Source of the DNA: Bacillus sp. B15-48
Lineage (GTDB): Bacteria > Bacillota > Bacilli > Bacillales > Cytobacillaceae
Length of the DNA stretch: 64,000 nt
Assembly: GCF_016879755.1 (NCBI RefSeq)
Contig: NZ_WOFU01000002.1
Span: forward strand, 740,024 to 804,023
Direction of reading: 5' to 3'
Made by a program: the position numbers and the translations under genes. Positions 57,338 to 64,000 of the stretch are shown one piece after another. Below the pieces are notes generated by a model. It was not told where the DNA came from. It saw only the letters and a program-made list of their open reading frames with translations, and did no database searches. Numbering within the stretch: position 1 is the stretch's first letter; every line of letters starts with the position of its first letter.

Positions 57338-57809
57338 AATTGTCTAATGCGTGGCCATCATCACACTGTAGCGGATACGGAGGACAGACATGAAGTTTTC
57401 CTTTTAATACTTCTTCCTTTGTTTCATTCGTAGCATTCACAGCTATTTCGACCGAGTGTTCATCTGGATTAATTTGCGAGATCTCAAATAAAAATTCCAC
57501 CGTTTCATAATGATAAACTGGTTTTAAAAATTCAATTTCATGTCTTAAAATATAACTTCCTGGACCAGGTAAATATTTAGAAACAGCTGATGTAATAATA
57601 CCTGTTAACATAATTGGAGGAACAACCGGTTTTTTATGAGGAGTCTGCGCAGCATAATCATGTTGAATATATAAAGGGTTTGCATCATTTGTTAAGCCAA
57701 GAAATAACAAAAGATCCTTGTCTTCAATCTTTTCAGTTAGTGAAAGTTTCTCCCCTAATGTTATTTCTTCTATCGTTTTTCCGAGCTTTCGCTTTTTCCC
57801 TAGCAACAT
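57333..57809 (-). CDS. MaoC-like hot-dog dehydratase domain protein
   Basis: A 158-residue single hot-dog-fold protein of the MaoC/R-hydratase group, which hydrates 2-enoyl-CoA or related thioesters. The hydratase motif is seen in LGLTNDANPLYIQHDYAAQT (about 36-55) with Asp and His in place, and the later ILRHEIEFLKPVYHYETV strand. It lies between phoP and mdh. I do not recall it there in B. subtilis, though some Bacillus species have it. Substrate unknown. Confidence 0.8.
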   Translation of the reverse strand: MLLGKKRKLGKTIEEITLGEKLSLTEKIEDKDLLLFLGLTNDANPLYIQHDYAAQTPHKKPVVPPIMLTGIITSAVSKYLPGPGSYILRHEIEFLKPVYHYETVEFLFEISQINPDEHSVEIAVNATNETKEEVLKGKLHVCPPYPLQCDDGHALDNF

Positions 57810-57851
57810 AGTATATTTCCCCCTAAAAAAATCATATATACTATTATTTGC

Positions 57852-57877
57852 AAAAAAATCGGGGAATATTCCCCGAT
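57852..57877 (-). terminator. Terminator of the citZ-icd-mdh run
   Basis: Perfect palindromic stem ATCGGGGAAT/ATTCCCCGAT with seven T following on the minus strand. Confidence 0.9.
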
Positions 57878-57894
57878 ATCACATAAAACTGATA

Positions 57895-58833
57895 TTAAGC
57901 TAGTACAGCCATGACATTGCGAACAGAATCAGCTGATTTATCTAACTCTGCTTTTTCTGCAGCTGTCAAGTCTAATTCAATCACTTTTTCAATTCCATTT
58001 GCCCCTAAAATCGTTGGTACACCTAAGTAAATTCCCTCATAACCATATTCACCTTCCAAATAAGCAATGGATGGGAGAACACGGCGCTGGTCCTTAACAA
58101 TTGCTTCAACCATTTCAACTAGGGAGGCAGCTGGAGCATAATAAGCACTGCCATTTCCTAACAGATTAACAATCTCTCCGCCACCTTTACGTGTACGTTC
58201 AACAATTGCATCAAGGCGCTCCTTAGGGATCAACGTTTCAAGCGGAATGCCTCCGGCATATGAATAACGGACTAATGGTACCATATCGTCTCCGTGCCCA
58301 CCTAAGACGAATCCAGTAATATCTTTTACAGATAAATTTAATTCTTGAGCTACGAATGTACGGAAACGTGCACTATCAAGTACTCCTGATTGACCTATTA
58401 CACGATTTTTCGGAAAGCCAGATTCTTTAAAGACTGTGTATGTCATTGCATCAACTGGATTAGTGAGGACAACAATATAACAATTAGGAGAATATTTAAC
58501 GATTTCTTTTGTGACACTTTTCATTACTTTTTGGTTCGTCTGAACTAAATCATCCCGACTCATTCCAGGCTTGCGGGCGATTCCTGCAGTGATTACAACT
58601 ACATCAGAGTCTTTCGTATCTTCATAGTTGGAAGTACCAGTAATATTTGCATCAAACCCTTGAATAGGTCCTGCTTCTAACATATCAAGCGCTTTTCCCT
58701 TTGTCGGGTTTTCTGCTTGCGGAATATCAACAAGTACTACATCACCTAGTTCTTTTTGAGCAAGAATAAATGCCGTTGTAGCGCCAGTAAAACCAGCACC
58801 AACCACCGATATTTTTTTTCGTTTTAAAGACAT
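57895..58833 (-). CDS. mdh: Malate dehydrogenase
   Basis: NAD-dependent oxidation of malate to oxaloacetate. The 312 residues of the LDH-like type have the Rossmann [13 protein letters not shown] (about 11-23), substrate arginines in [20 protein letters not shown], the catalytic His in [14 protein letters not shown] and Asp in the FVLGG neighbourhood. Third gene of citZ-icd-mdh, as in B. subtilis. Confidence 0.97.
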   Translation of the reverse strand: MSLKRKKISVVGAGFTGATTAFILAQKELGDVVLVDIPQAENPTKGKALDMLEAGPIQGFDANITGTSNYEDTKDSDVVVITAGIARKPGMSRDDLVQTNQKVMKSVTKEIVKYSPNCYIVVLTNPVDAMTYTVFKESGFPKNRVIGQSGVLDSARFRTFVAQELNLSVKDITGFVLGGHGDDMVPLVRYSYAGGIPLETLIPKERLDAIVERTRKGGGEIVNLLGNGSAYYAPAASLVEMVEAIVKDQRRVLPSIAYLEGEYGYEGIYLGVPTILGANGIEKVIELDLTAAEKAELDKSADSVRNVMAVLA

Positions 58834-58893
58834 ATAAACATCTCCTTATGTTATTATCTTCAAATCCTTGAGTGCATCTTGCTTTATATGTAG

Positions 58894-58920
58894 AGGACTA
58901 TTCCTTTTCAGAATAGTCCC
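58894..58920 (-). repeat. Stem-loop between icd and mdh
   Basis: GGACTATTC and GAATAGTCC, 9-bp perfect stem with TGAAAAG loop. No T-run follows on the minus strand, so it is probably not a full terminator; it may protect or process the operon RNA. Confidence 0.55.
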
Positions 58921-58931
58921 ATTGACAAATC

Positions 58932-60203
58932 TTATTTCATGTTTTTAATCAATTCATCACCGAATTCAGAACATTTCACTTCTGTTGCCCCATCCATTAA
59001 CCGAGCAAAATCATAAGTAACAACTTTTGAAGCAATTGTATCTTCTACTGACTTAACAACCATGTTCGCTGCTTCATTCCATCCTAAATGCTCAAGCATT
59101 AATACTCCTGAAAGAATAACCGAAGATGGATTTACTTTATCAAGACCAGCATATTTCGGTGCTGTTCCATGTGTAGCTTCGAAAATCGCATGCCCAGTTT
59201 CATAGTTGATGTTTGCTCCAGGTGCAATTCCAATTCCTCCTACTTGTGCGGCAAGAGCATCGGAAATGTAATCTCCATTTAAGTTCATTGTCGCAACAAC
59301 CTCAAACTCTTTAGGACGAGTTAAAATTTGTTGCAAGAAAATATCTGCAATTGCATCTTTGACGATAATTTTTCCTGCTGCCTCTGCTTCAGCTTGTGCT
59401 TTATTTGCAGCATCAAGCCCTTGCTCTTCTTTAATTTGGTCATACTGTGCCCAAGTAAATACTTTATCACCGTATTCCTTTTCTGCGAGCTCATAACCCC
59501 AGTTTTTAAATGCACCTTCAGTAAATTTCATGATATTTCCTTTATGTACTAATGTAACGGATTTACGTCCCTCTTTAATTGCATACTCAATCGCAGAACG
59601 AACTAAACGACTTGTTCCTTCTTTAGAAACTGGCTTGATACCGATTCCTGATGTTTCAGGGAAACGGATTTTATTAACACCCATTTCGTTTTGTAAGAAA
59701 GCAAGTAGTTTTTTTACTTCATCCGAACCTTCTTTATATTCAATTCCAGCATAGATATCCTCAGTATTTTCACGGAAAATAACCATATCTGTATCTTGAG
59801 GACGTTTTACAGGTGATGGTACACCTTCAAACCAACGTACAGGTCGTAAGCACACAAATAAGTCTAACTCCTGACGTAAAGCAACATTTAACGAACGAAT
59901 TCCACCACCAATAGGAGTTGTTAACGGCCCTTTAATCGCGATTAAGTATTCATCGATCGCTTCAAGTGTTTCGGCTGGAAGCCATTCTCCTGTTTGGTTA
60001 AATGCTTTCTCTCCGGCAAGAACTTCTTTCCAGACAATTTTTCGTTCGCCATTATAAGCCTTTTCAACCGCTGCGTCCAAAACTCTTACAGATGATGCCC
60101 AAATGTCAGCACCTGTACCATCTCCTTCAATAAACGGAACAATCGGGTTGTTTGGAACGTTTAATACTCCATCTTTGACTGTAATTTTTTCACCTTGTGA
60201 CAT
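58932..60203 (-). CDS. icd: NADP-dependent isocitrate dehydrogenase
   Basis: Oxidative decarboxylation of isocitrate. The 423 residues are collinear with B. subtilis Icd. Hallmarks: the phospho-/substrate-binding [34 protein letters not shown], the [16 protein letters not shown] region and [20 protein letters not shown]. The ATG at 60201-60203 follows a GGAGGG RBS; an in-frame ATG 19 codons earlier extends into the intergenic hairpin and is rejected. Member of citZ-icd-mdh. Confidence 0.97.
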   Translation of the reverse strand: MSQGEKITVKDGVLNVPNNPIVPFIEGDGTGADIWASSVRVLDAAVEKAYNGERKIVWKEVLAGEKAFNQTGEWLPAETLEAIDEYLIAIKGPLTTPIGGGIRSLNVALRQELDLFVCLRPVRWFEGVPSPVKRPQDTDMVIFRENTEDIYAGIEYKEGSDEVKKLLAFLQNEMGVNKIRFPETSGIGIKPVSKEGTSRLVRSAIEYAIKEGRKSVTLVHKGNIMKFTEGAFKNWGYELAEKEYGDKVFTWAQYDQIKEEQGLDAANKAQAEAEAAGKIIVKDAIADIFLQQILTRPKEFEVVATMNLNGDYISDALAAQVGGIGIAPGANINYETGHAIFEATHGTAPKYAGLDKVNPSSVILSGVLMLEHLGWNEAANMVVKSVEDTIASKVVTYDFARLMDGATEVKCSEFGDELIKNMK

Positions 60204-60228
60204 ATAAATCTCCCTCCAATTATTCGCT

Positions 60229-60271
60229 AGAAAAGAAGGTTGTACAATAAACAAGCCCAACCTTCTTTTCT
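60229..60271 (-). repeat. Long perfect stem-loop between citZ and icd
   Basis: AGAAAAGAAGGTTG and CAACCTTCTTTTCT, 14-bp perfect arms with a 15-base loop. The tail TCTAGCGAATAA is not a strong T-run in the icd direction. It may cause partial termination or act as an RNA-stability element. Confidence 0.6.
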
Positions 60272-60368
60272 ATTATCTTAAAAGCAGTTTTTTCAAACAA
60301 GTAGATGTTGTTTGATCATACCGCTTTTATAGCTGTATCTGTATCTACTTTTTATACGAACTAAGCAA

Positions 60369-61490
60369 TTATTTATCTCTTAGTCCGACTTCAACATATT
60401 TCTGCATGCCAGGACCTGTATATTCGGCACGAGGACGAATTAGGCGGTTATTTGCGTATTGTTCAAGAATGTGCGCTAACCATCCGGATACACGACTAAC
60501 AGCAAAAATTGGTGTAAATATATCATGATCAATACCAAGGCTATGGTATACAGAAGCCGAATAGAAGTCAACATTTGGTGGCAACTTTTTCTCGCCCGTT
60601 ACAATTTCCTCGATTTTCGTTGACATTTGATACCAATGTGGTTCCCCTGTCAATTCTGTAAGTTTTTCAGACATTACTCGTAAATGCTTAGCTCGAGGGT
60701 CTCCTTTACGATATACTCTGTGGCCGAACCCCATGATTTTTTCTTTATTATCTAATTTCTTACGAATATATGGTTCCACATTTTCAAGTGTTTTTATTTC
60801 TGTCAACATTTTCATTACGGCTTCATTTGCGCCACCATGAAGTGGACCTTTTAATGCTCCAATTGCTGCAGTTACCCCAGAGTATACGTCAGATAGAGTT
60901 GCAACACACACACGAGCAGTGAAAGTGGATGCATTTAGTTCATGATCAGCATGTAAAACTAATGCTTTATTAAATGCTTCAACTGCAATTGGCTCAGGTT
61001 CTGTTCCAGTTAACATGTAAAGGAAGTTTGCAGCGAAACTGAAATCTTCACGAGGTTGCACTGGCTCTAATCCTTTACGGATACGTGCAAAAGCAGTAAC
61101 AATCGCTGGCATTTTTGCCTGTAAGCGAATGGCTTTTCGGTAATTTGCATCTTCCTCCATAACATCTGCTTCTTCATCATGCAACCCTAATAGCGAAACT
61201 CCCGTTCGAAGCGCTGCCATTGGATGAACCTTATCAATATCATACAACTTAAAATGATCTAAAACCGCTTTAGGTAATGCCATATTTTGTGCTAATTGAC
61301 CTTTCAACTCATCAAGCTCAGATTGAACCGGAAGTCTTCCGTGCCATAATAAATATATGACTTCTTCAAAACTTGCATTGTCAGCTAAATCATCAATATC
61401 ATATCCTACATAAGTAAGTGTATCATCAATGATTGAACTAATAGATGATGTTGTTGCCACTACTCCTTCAAGACCACGTGTAACTGTCAT
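60369..61490 (-). CDS. citZ: Citrate synthase
   Basis: Condenses oxaloacetate and acetyl-CoA. The 373 residues show HADHELNASTFTARVCVATLS, GPLHGGANEAVMKML, GFGHRVYRKGDPRA and the C-terminal RPRAEYTGP, holding the three catalytic residues (two His and Asp). GAAGGAGAG lies upstream of the ATG at 61488-61490. First of citZ-icd-mdh. CcpC and CcpA control it in B. subtilis; only a weak cre-like site is seen here. Confidence 0.96.
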   Translation of the reverse strand: MTVTRGLEGVVATTSSISSIIDDTLTYVGYDIDDLADNASFEEVIYLLWHGRLPVQSELDELKGQLAQNMALPKAVLDHFKLYDIDKVHPMAALRTGVSLLGLHDEEADVMEEDANYRKAIRLQAKMPAIVTAFARIRKGLEPVQPREDFSFAANFLYMLTGTEPEPIAVEAFNKALVLHADHELNASTFTARVCVATLSDVYSGVTAAIGALKGPLHGGANEAVMKMLTEIKTLENVEPYIRKKLDNKEKIMGFGHRVYRKGDPRAKHLRVMSEKLTELTGEPHWYQMSTKIEEIVTGEKKLPPNVDFYSASVYHSLGIDHDIFTPIFAVSRVSGWLAHILEQYANNRLIRPRAEYTGPGMQKYVEVGLRDK

Positions 61491-61670
61491 ACTAATCTCT
61501 CCTTCTCGGTAATTTTCCCCATTTCGTATTTTTGTTTTTAATTTAATCACTGTAAATTGAAAGTCAATTCAGAAAAAATAAAATTTCTGAAACTTGAACA
61601 AAATGCAAGCATTGTCTTTCAATTCCCAGCATTCTTATAGACCGAGCGCTTGCTCAGGTATAGAACATAA

Positions 61671-61686
61671 AAGAAAATGCTTACAT
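61671..61686. promoter_or_regulatory. Weak cre-like site upstream of citZ
   Basis: Minus strand ATGTAAGCATTTTCTT matches the CcpA cre consensus WTGNAANCGNWWNCAW except at two core positions. The rest of the 345-base gap is AT-rich; a small palindrome GAGCAAGCGCTC or its complement lies at about 61643-61656. No CcpC dyad could be supported. Confidence 0.25.
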
Positions 61687-61835
61687 TATCTTTAAAAATA
61701 AATTTTTCATCTTACAGAAAACAATATAAAGGAAGGTAGATTTAATTACAAGTCCTATTATAAACAATTCTCTGACTTTTGTGAATGAAAAGTAGGTAAT
61801 TTCCAAAAAAAATGTTATTATACAAAGAAACTATT

Positions 61836-62300
61836 TTACTTTAAAAATTCCATTATTTTCATAGCCACAAAAGCGATACCAGCACCAATTAAAGGACCAA
61901 CGGCCACACCTTTAAATAGTGATACGGCCAAGATGGTTCCTAGTACTAACGCTGTCGTAATATGAGGATCAGAAGCCAATAGAGTTATGCCGCCTTTTGC
62001 CAGTAAAGCAACTAGAATTCCTGAAATAAGTGCAATCCATGCAATCGGAGATTTAAATGCTCCTGATAAATCCTTAAAACCAATTTCTCCAGCGGCTATA
62101 GGGGCTAGTACAGCTATTGTTATGATTGTAACACCCCAATTAATCCCTTTTGCTTGAATGTAAGAAAAGAGCTTGGAATCAAAACCGGCTATTTTTAATA
62201 AAAGTAATACTGCAACAGCAATAATTAATGAGTGGTTTTTGGCGATTAACGCAATGATCAGCAGCAATCCCAAAAATAAAAAAGGCTCAAATCCCAACAT
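61836..62300 (-). CDS. ytwI: YtwI, DUF441 membrane protein
   Basis: A 154-residue membrane protein of the DUF441 (YeaL/YtwI) family, function unknown. Four hydrophobic stretches are visible (about 4-24, 30-48, 58-100 and 105-150), with KDLSGAFKSPIAWIALISGI and GVAVGPLIGAGIAFVAMK typical of the family. The ATG at 62298-62300 with AGAGGTGA upstream gives the B. subtilis length; an in-frame ATG 16 codons earlier lies in the RBS region. Confidence 0.88.
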   Translation of the reverse strand: MLGFEPFLFLGLLLIIALIAKNHSLIIAVAVLLLLKIAGFDSKLFSYIQAKGINWGVTIITIAVLAPIAAGEIGFKDLSGAFKSPIAWIALISGILVALLAKGGITLLASDPHITTALVLGTILAVSLFKGVAVGPLIGAGIAFVAMKIMEFLK

Positions 62301-62486
62301 TTTCACCTCTTCCAAGGTTAACCCTATTTTAGCATAATTTACATGCACGTATCAAAATTTTAGATTTCCAATATTTTTTGGCTAACCTCGTTTTACCTTA
62401 CCGAAAGCAGCAGGATTTCTATCGTCCATGGCGAATCCCTCATTGAACAGAAGCACTAAAGTACTCTTACGTAAGGAGGGGTTTAT

Positions 62487-63611
62487 TTGAATCATATTTA
62501 TCTGAATAGAATCATTAGACTTTTTATCGTTACTTTTATTTTTTTCGCCTCAATAATTTCCATTTTCTACTTATCGAAACTTATTTACCCCTTTATTATC
62601 GGTTTGTTGATTGCTTTTTTGATCAATCCATTTGTGAATTTCTTTGAAGTGAAAATGAAAGTACCTCGTACCATTTCCGTGTTTATTGTCTTGTTCCTAA
62701 TATTCACCATTTTTGCTAGTTTAATTACTCTTTTAGTTGTAGAAATCGTTGCAGGTGCCGAATATCTTTCAGCAGTTGTTCCTACACATATAGAAACATT
62801 AATATCCTCAATTGAACAGATGATTGCTGCACAAATCATTCCGTTATATAACCAGGTTACAGGACTACTTATGACGTTGGAATCTGGGCAACAAGAAGCC
62901 ATTTTAGAAAACATCCAAACAGTCGGTGCTCAAATTACTACAGTGATTGGGAATTTCGCCCAAGGTTTTTTGGGGAAAATCCCTAATATACTTGGCTGGT
63001 TTCCTAACGCGGCCACAGTAGTCATCTTTTCTTTGTTGGGGACTTTTTTTATAAGTAAAGATTGGCATCATCTTCGGTTAAAGGGGAGTCGCTTCTTAAC
63101 TAGAAAGGCAAAATCGAGGGGAAGAACCGTTTTAGAGGAATTAAAGAAAGCATTATTAGGATTTATCACTGCACAAACGATGCTTATTTCTATTTCAACA
63201 GTCAGCATTTTAATCGGGCTTATCATTCTTAGGGTGGAATATGCAATTACAATTGCCATTGTAGCGGGGCTTGTAGATATTATTCCGTATTTAGGTACTG
63301 GCGTAATATTCGTTCCCTGGATTATATTTGAAGCAATTGGCGGGAGTATGCATCTGGCAATTGGCCTCGCTATTTTATACATTCTTGTAATTGTTCAGCG
63401 ACAGTTAATGGAACCGAAAATTTTATCATCAAATATAGGTCTCGACCCACTCGCCACCCTTGTTTCCCTTTTTGTAGGTTATAAATTATGGGGATTTCTC
63501 GGCTTATTTGTAGGACCTGTAATTCTTGTTTTAATAAACGCTCTTTATCGGGCAGGCGTTTTTAACGATTTATCAGCATTTATAAAAGGAGATCATCAAA
63601 TCAAACCTTAA
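62487..63611 (+). CDS. ytvI: AI-2E transporter family protein YtvI
   Basis: A 374-residue integral membrane protein of the AI-2E/PerM family. It has eight or so predicted membrane helices, with N-terminal pairs (about 10-50 and 60-85), a large extracytoplasmic loop (about 88-160), and the diagnostic C-terminal VAGLVDIIPYLGTGVIFVPW and GPVILVLINALYR. It starts at TTG with AAGGAGGGG eight bases upstream. It is divergent from ytwI. In B. subtilis homologues are sporulation-related permeases; substrate is not known. Confidence 0.88.
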   Translation: MNHIYLNRIIRLFIVTFIFFASIISIFYLSKLIYPFIIGLLIAFLINPFVNFFEVKMKVPRTISVFIVLFLIFTIFASLITLLVVEIVAGAEYLSAVVPTHIETLISSIEQMIAAQIIPLYNQVTGLLMTLESGQQEAILENIQTVGAQITTVIGNFAQGFLGKIPNILGWFPNAATVVIFSLLGTFFISKDWHHLRLKGSRFLTRKAKSRGRTVLEELKKALLGFITAQTMLISISTVSILIGLIILRVEYAITIAIVAGLVDIIPYLGTGVIFVPWIIFEAIGGSMHLAIGLAILYILVIVQRQLMEPKILSSNIGLDPLATLVSLFVGYKLWGFLGLFVGPVILVLINALYRAGVFNDLSAFIKGDHQIKP

Positions 63612-63708
63612 ATACAGGATGATTTAAATGATCCCCTTCGAGTGGAGGAGCACCTCCGGAAAACTCACTCGCATAAAACAGCACTGAGACGGACCGAATA
63701 ACTTCGAT

Positions 63709-64000
63709 TTAGCGAATAATCGTTATTGTCCGCCTGTCCATTCTCTTTCTGAAAAACTGGGCTAACCAGTTTTTCATATGCTTCCTTGTCGCAGGAATAA
63801 GCAATAAAAAACCGATGATATCTGTGACAAAACCTGGTGTTAATAAAAGCGTTCCGCCGATTAGGATACAAACTCCATCTAACAGCGCATCTCCCGGCAT
63901 AATCCCGCGCTCCATATTATCCTGAACTTTCCGAATCGTAACAATCCCTTGTTGCTTTGCAAGATACGCACCGATTAATCCAGTTAAAAGAATAAACAAA
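63709..64000 (-). CDS. FxsA family membrane protein, N-terminus beyond window
   Basis: The frame is open from the window edge to a stop near 63709. About 97 residues are visible. They match the C-terminal part of FxsA: GAYLAKQQGIVTIRKVQDNM, GDALLDGVCILIGGTLLLTPGFVTDIIGF and LLLIPATRKHMKNW, with two membrane helices and a basic tail. The normal start should lie about 30-40 residues beyond base 64000. Corresponds to B. subtilis ytzA. Function unknown; FxsA relieves phage T7 F-exclusion in E. coli. Confidence 0.88.
   Translation of the reverse strand, partial: LFILLTGLIGAYLAKQQGIVTIRKVQDNMERGIMPGDALLDGVCILIGGTLLLTPGFVTDIIGFLLLIPATRKHMKNWLAQFFRKRMDRRTITIIR

Noticed and set aside
62349-62486. Short frame of 15 codons between ytwI and ytvI
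   Set aside because: Too short, no RBS, and overlaps the ytvI upstream region.

Overview
The window is a chromosomal core segment of a low-GC, endospore-forming Bacillaceae bacterium. Gene order follows Bacillus subtilis almost throughout: ilvBHC; ysnB-rdgB-rph-gerM-racE-ysmB-gerE; sdhCAB; yslB-lysC-uvrC-trxA; etfA-etfB-fadB-fadR-lcfA; mutS2-polX-yshB-zapA; rnhC; pheST; ysgA-sspI; ysdC...ysdB-ysdA; rplT-rpmI-infC; thrS; ytxC-dnaI-dnaB-nrdR; speD-gapB; coaE-ytaF-mutM-polA; phoPR; mdh-icd-citZ; ytwI-ytvI-fxsA. Spore genes (gerE, gerM, sspI, ytxC, ytaF) confirm a spore former. Protein sequences are close to but clearly different from B. subtilis. Nearly everything lies on the minus strand; only yslB, rnhC, sspI, ysdB and ytvI are on plus.

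Layout. 1-3550: branched-chain amino acid operon with a Leu T-box leader. 3550-4300: relic-bearing gap and tRNA-Arg(UCU). 4300-9180: RNA and nucleotide housekeeping plus spore germination/regulator genes. 9180-10137: the one clearly accessory spot, a deleted TnpB-type (IS200/IS605) element with an apparent omega-RNA end, flanked by gene remnants. 10138-13500: succinate dehydrogenase. 13770-18100: lysine riboswitch/aspartokinase, UvrC, thioredoxin. 18250-23500: FadR-controlled fatty-acid oxidation genes. 23590-30200: membrane proteins, MutS2, PolX, CvpA, ZapA, RNase HIII. 30260-34060: phenylalanyl-tRNA synthetase behind a Phe T-box. 34100-37900: rRNA methylase, SspI, M42 peptidase, dUTPase, small membrane proteins. 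37950-41700: translation genes behind an L20 leader and a Thr T-box. 41700-48900: replication initiation, NrdR, SpeD, GapB, CoaE. 49000-57200: repair and replication (MutM, PolA), HflKC, PhoPR. 57330-64000: MaoC-like protein, TCA cycle genes, membrane proteins.

RNA-level control is dense: three T-boxes whose specifier codons (CUC, UUC, ACC) line up in the same context, an L-box, an L20 leader and a possible RBS-sequestering speD leader. lysC carries a strong internal start, and infC begins at AUU. The least explained items are the TnpB-derived element, a six-unit 21-bp tandem repeat near 35.3 kb, a 120-bp structured repeat near 52.5 kb, the speD leader, and hflKC placed between polA and phoR. 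I saw no phage, CRISPR array, defence island or secondary-metabolite cluster.
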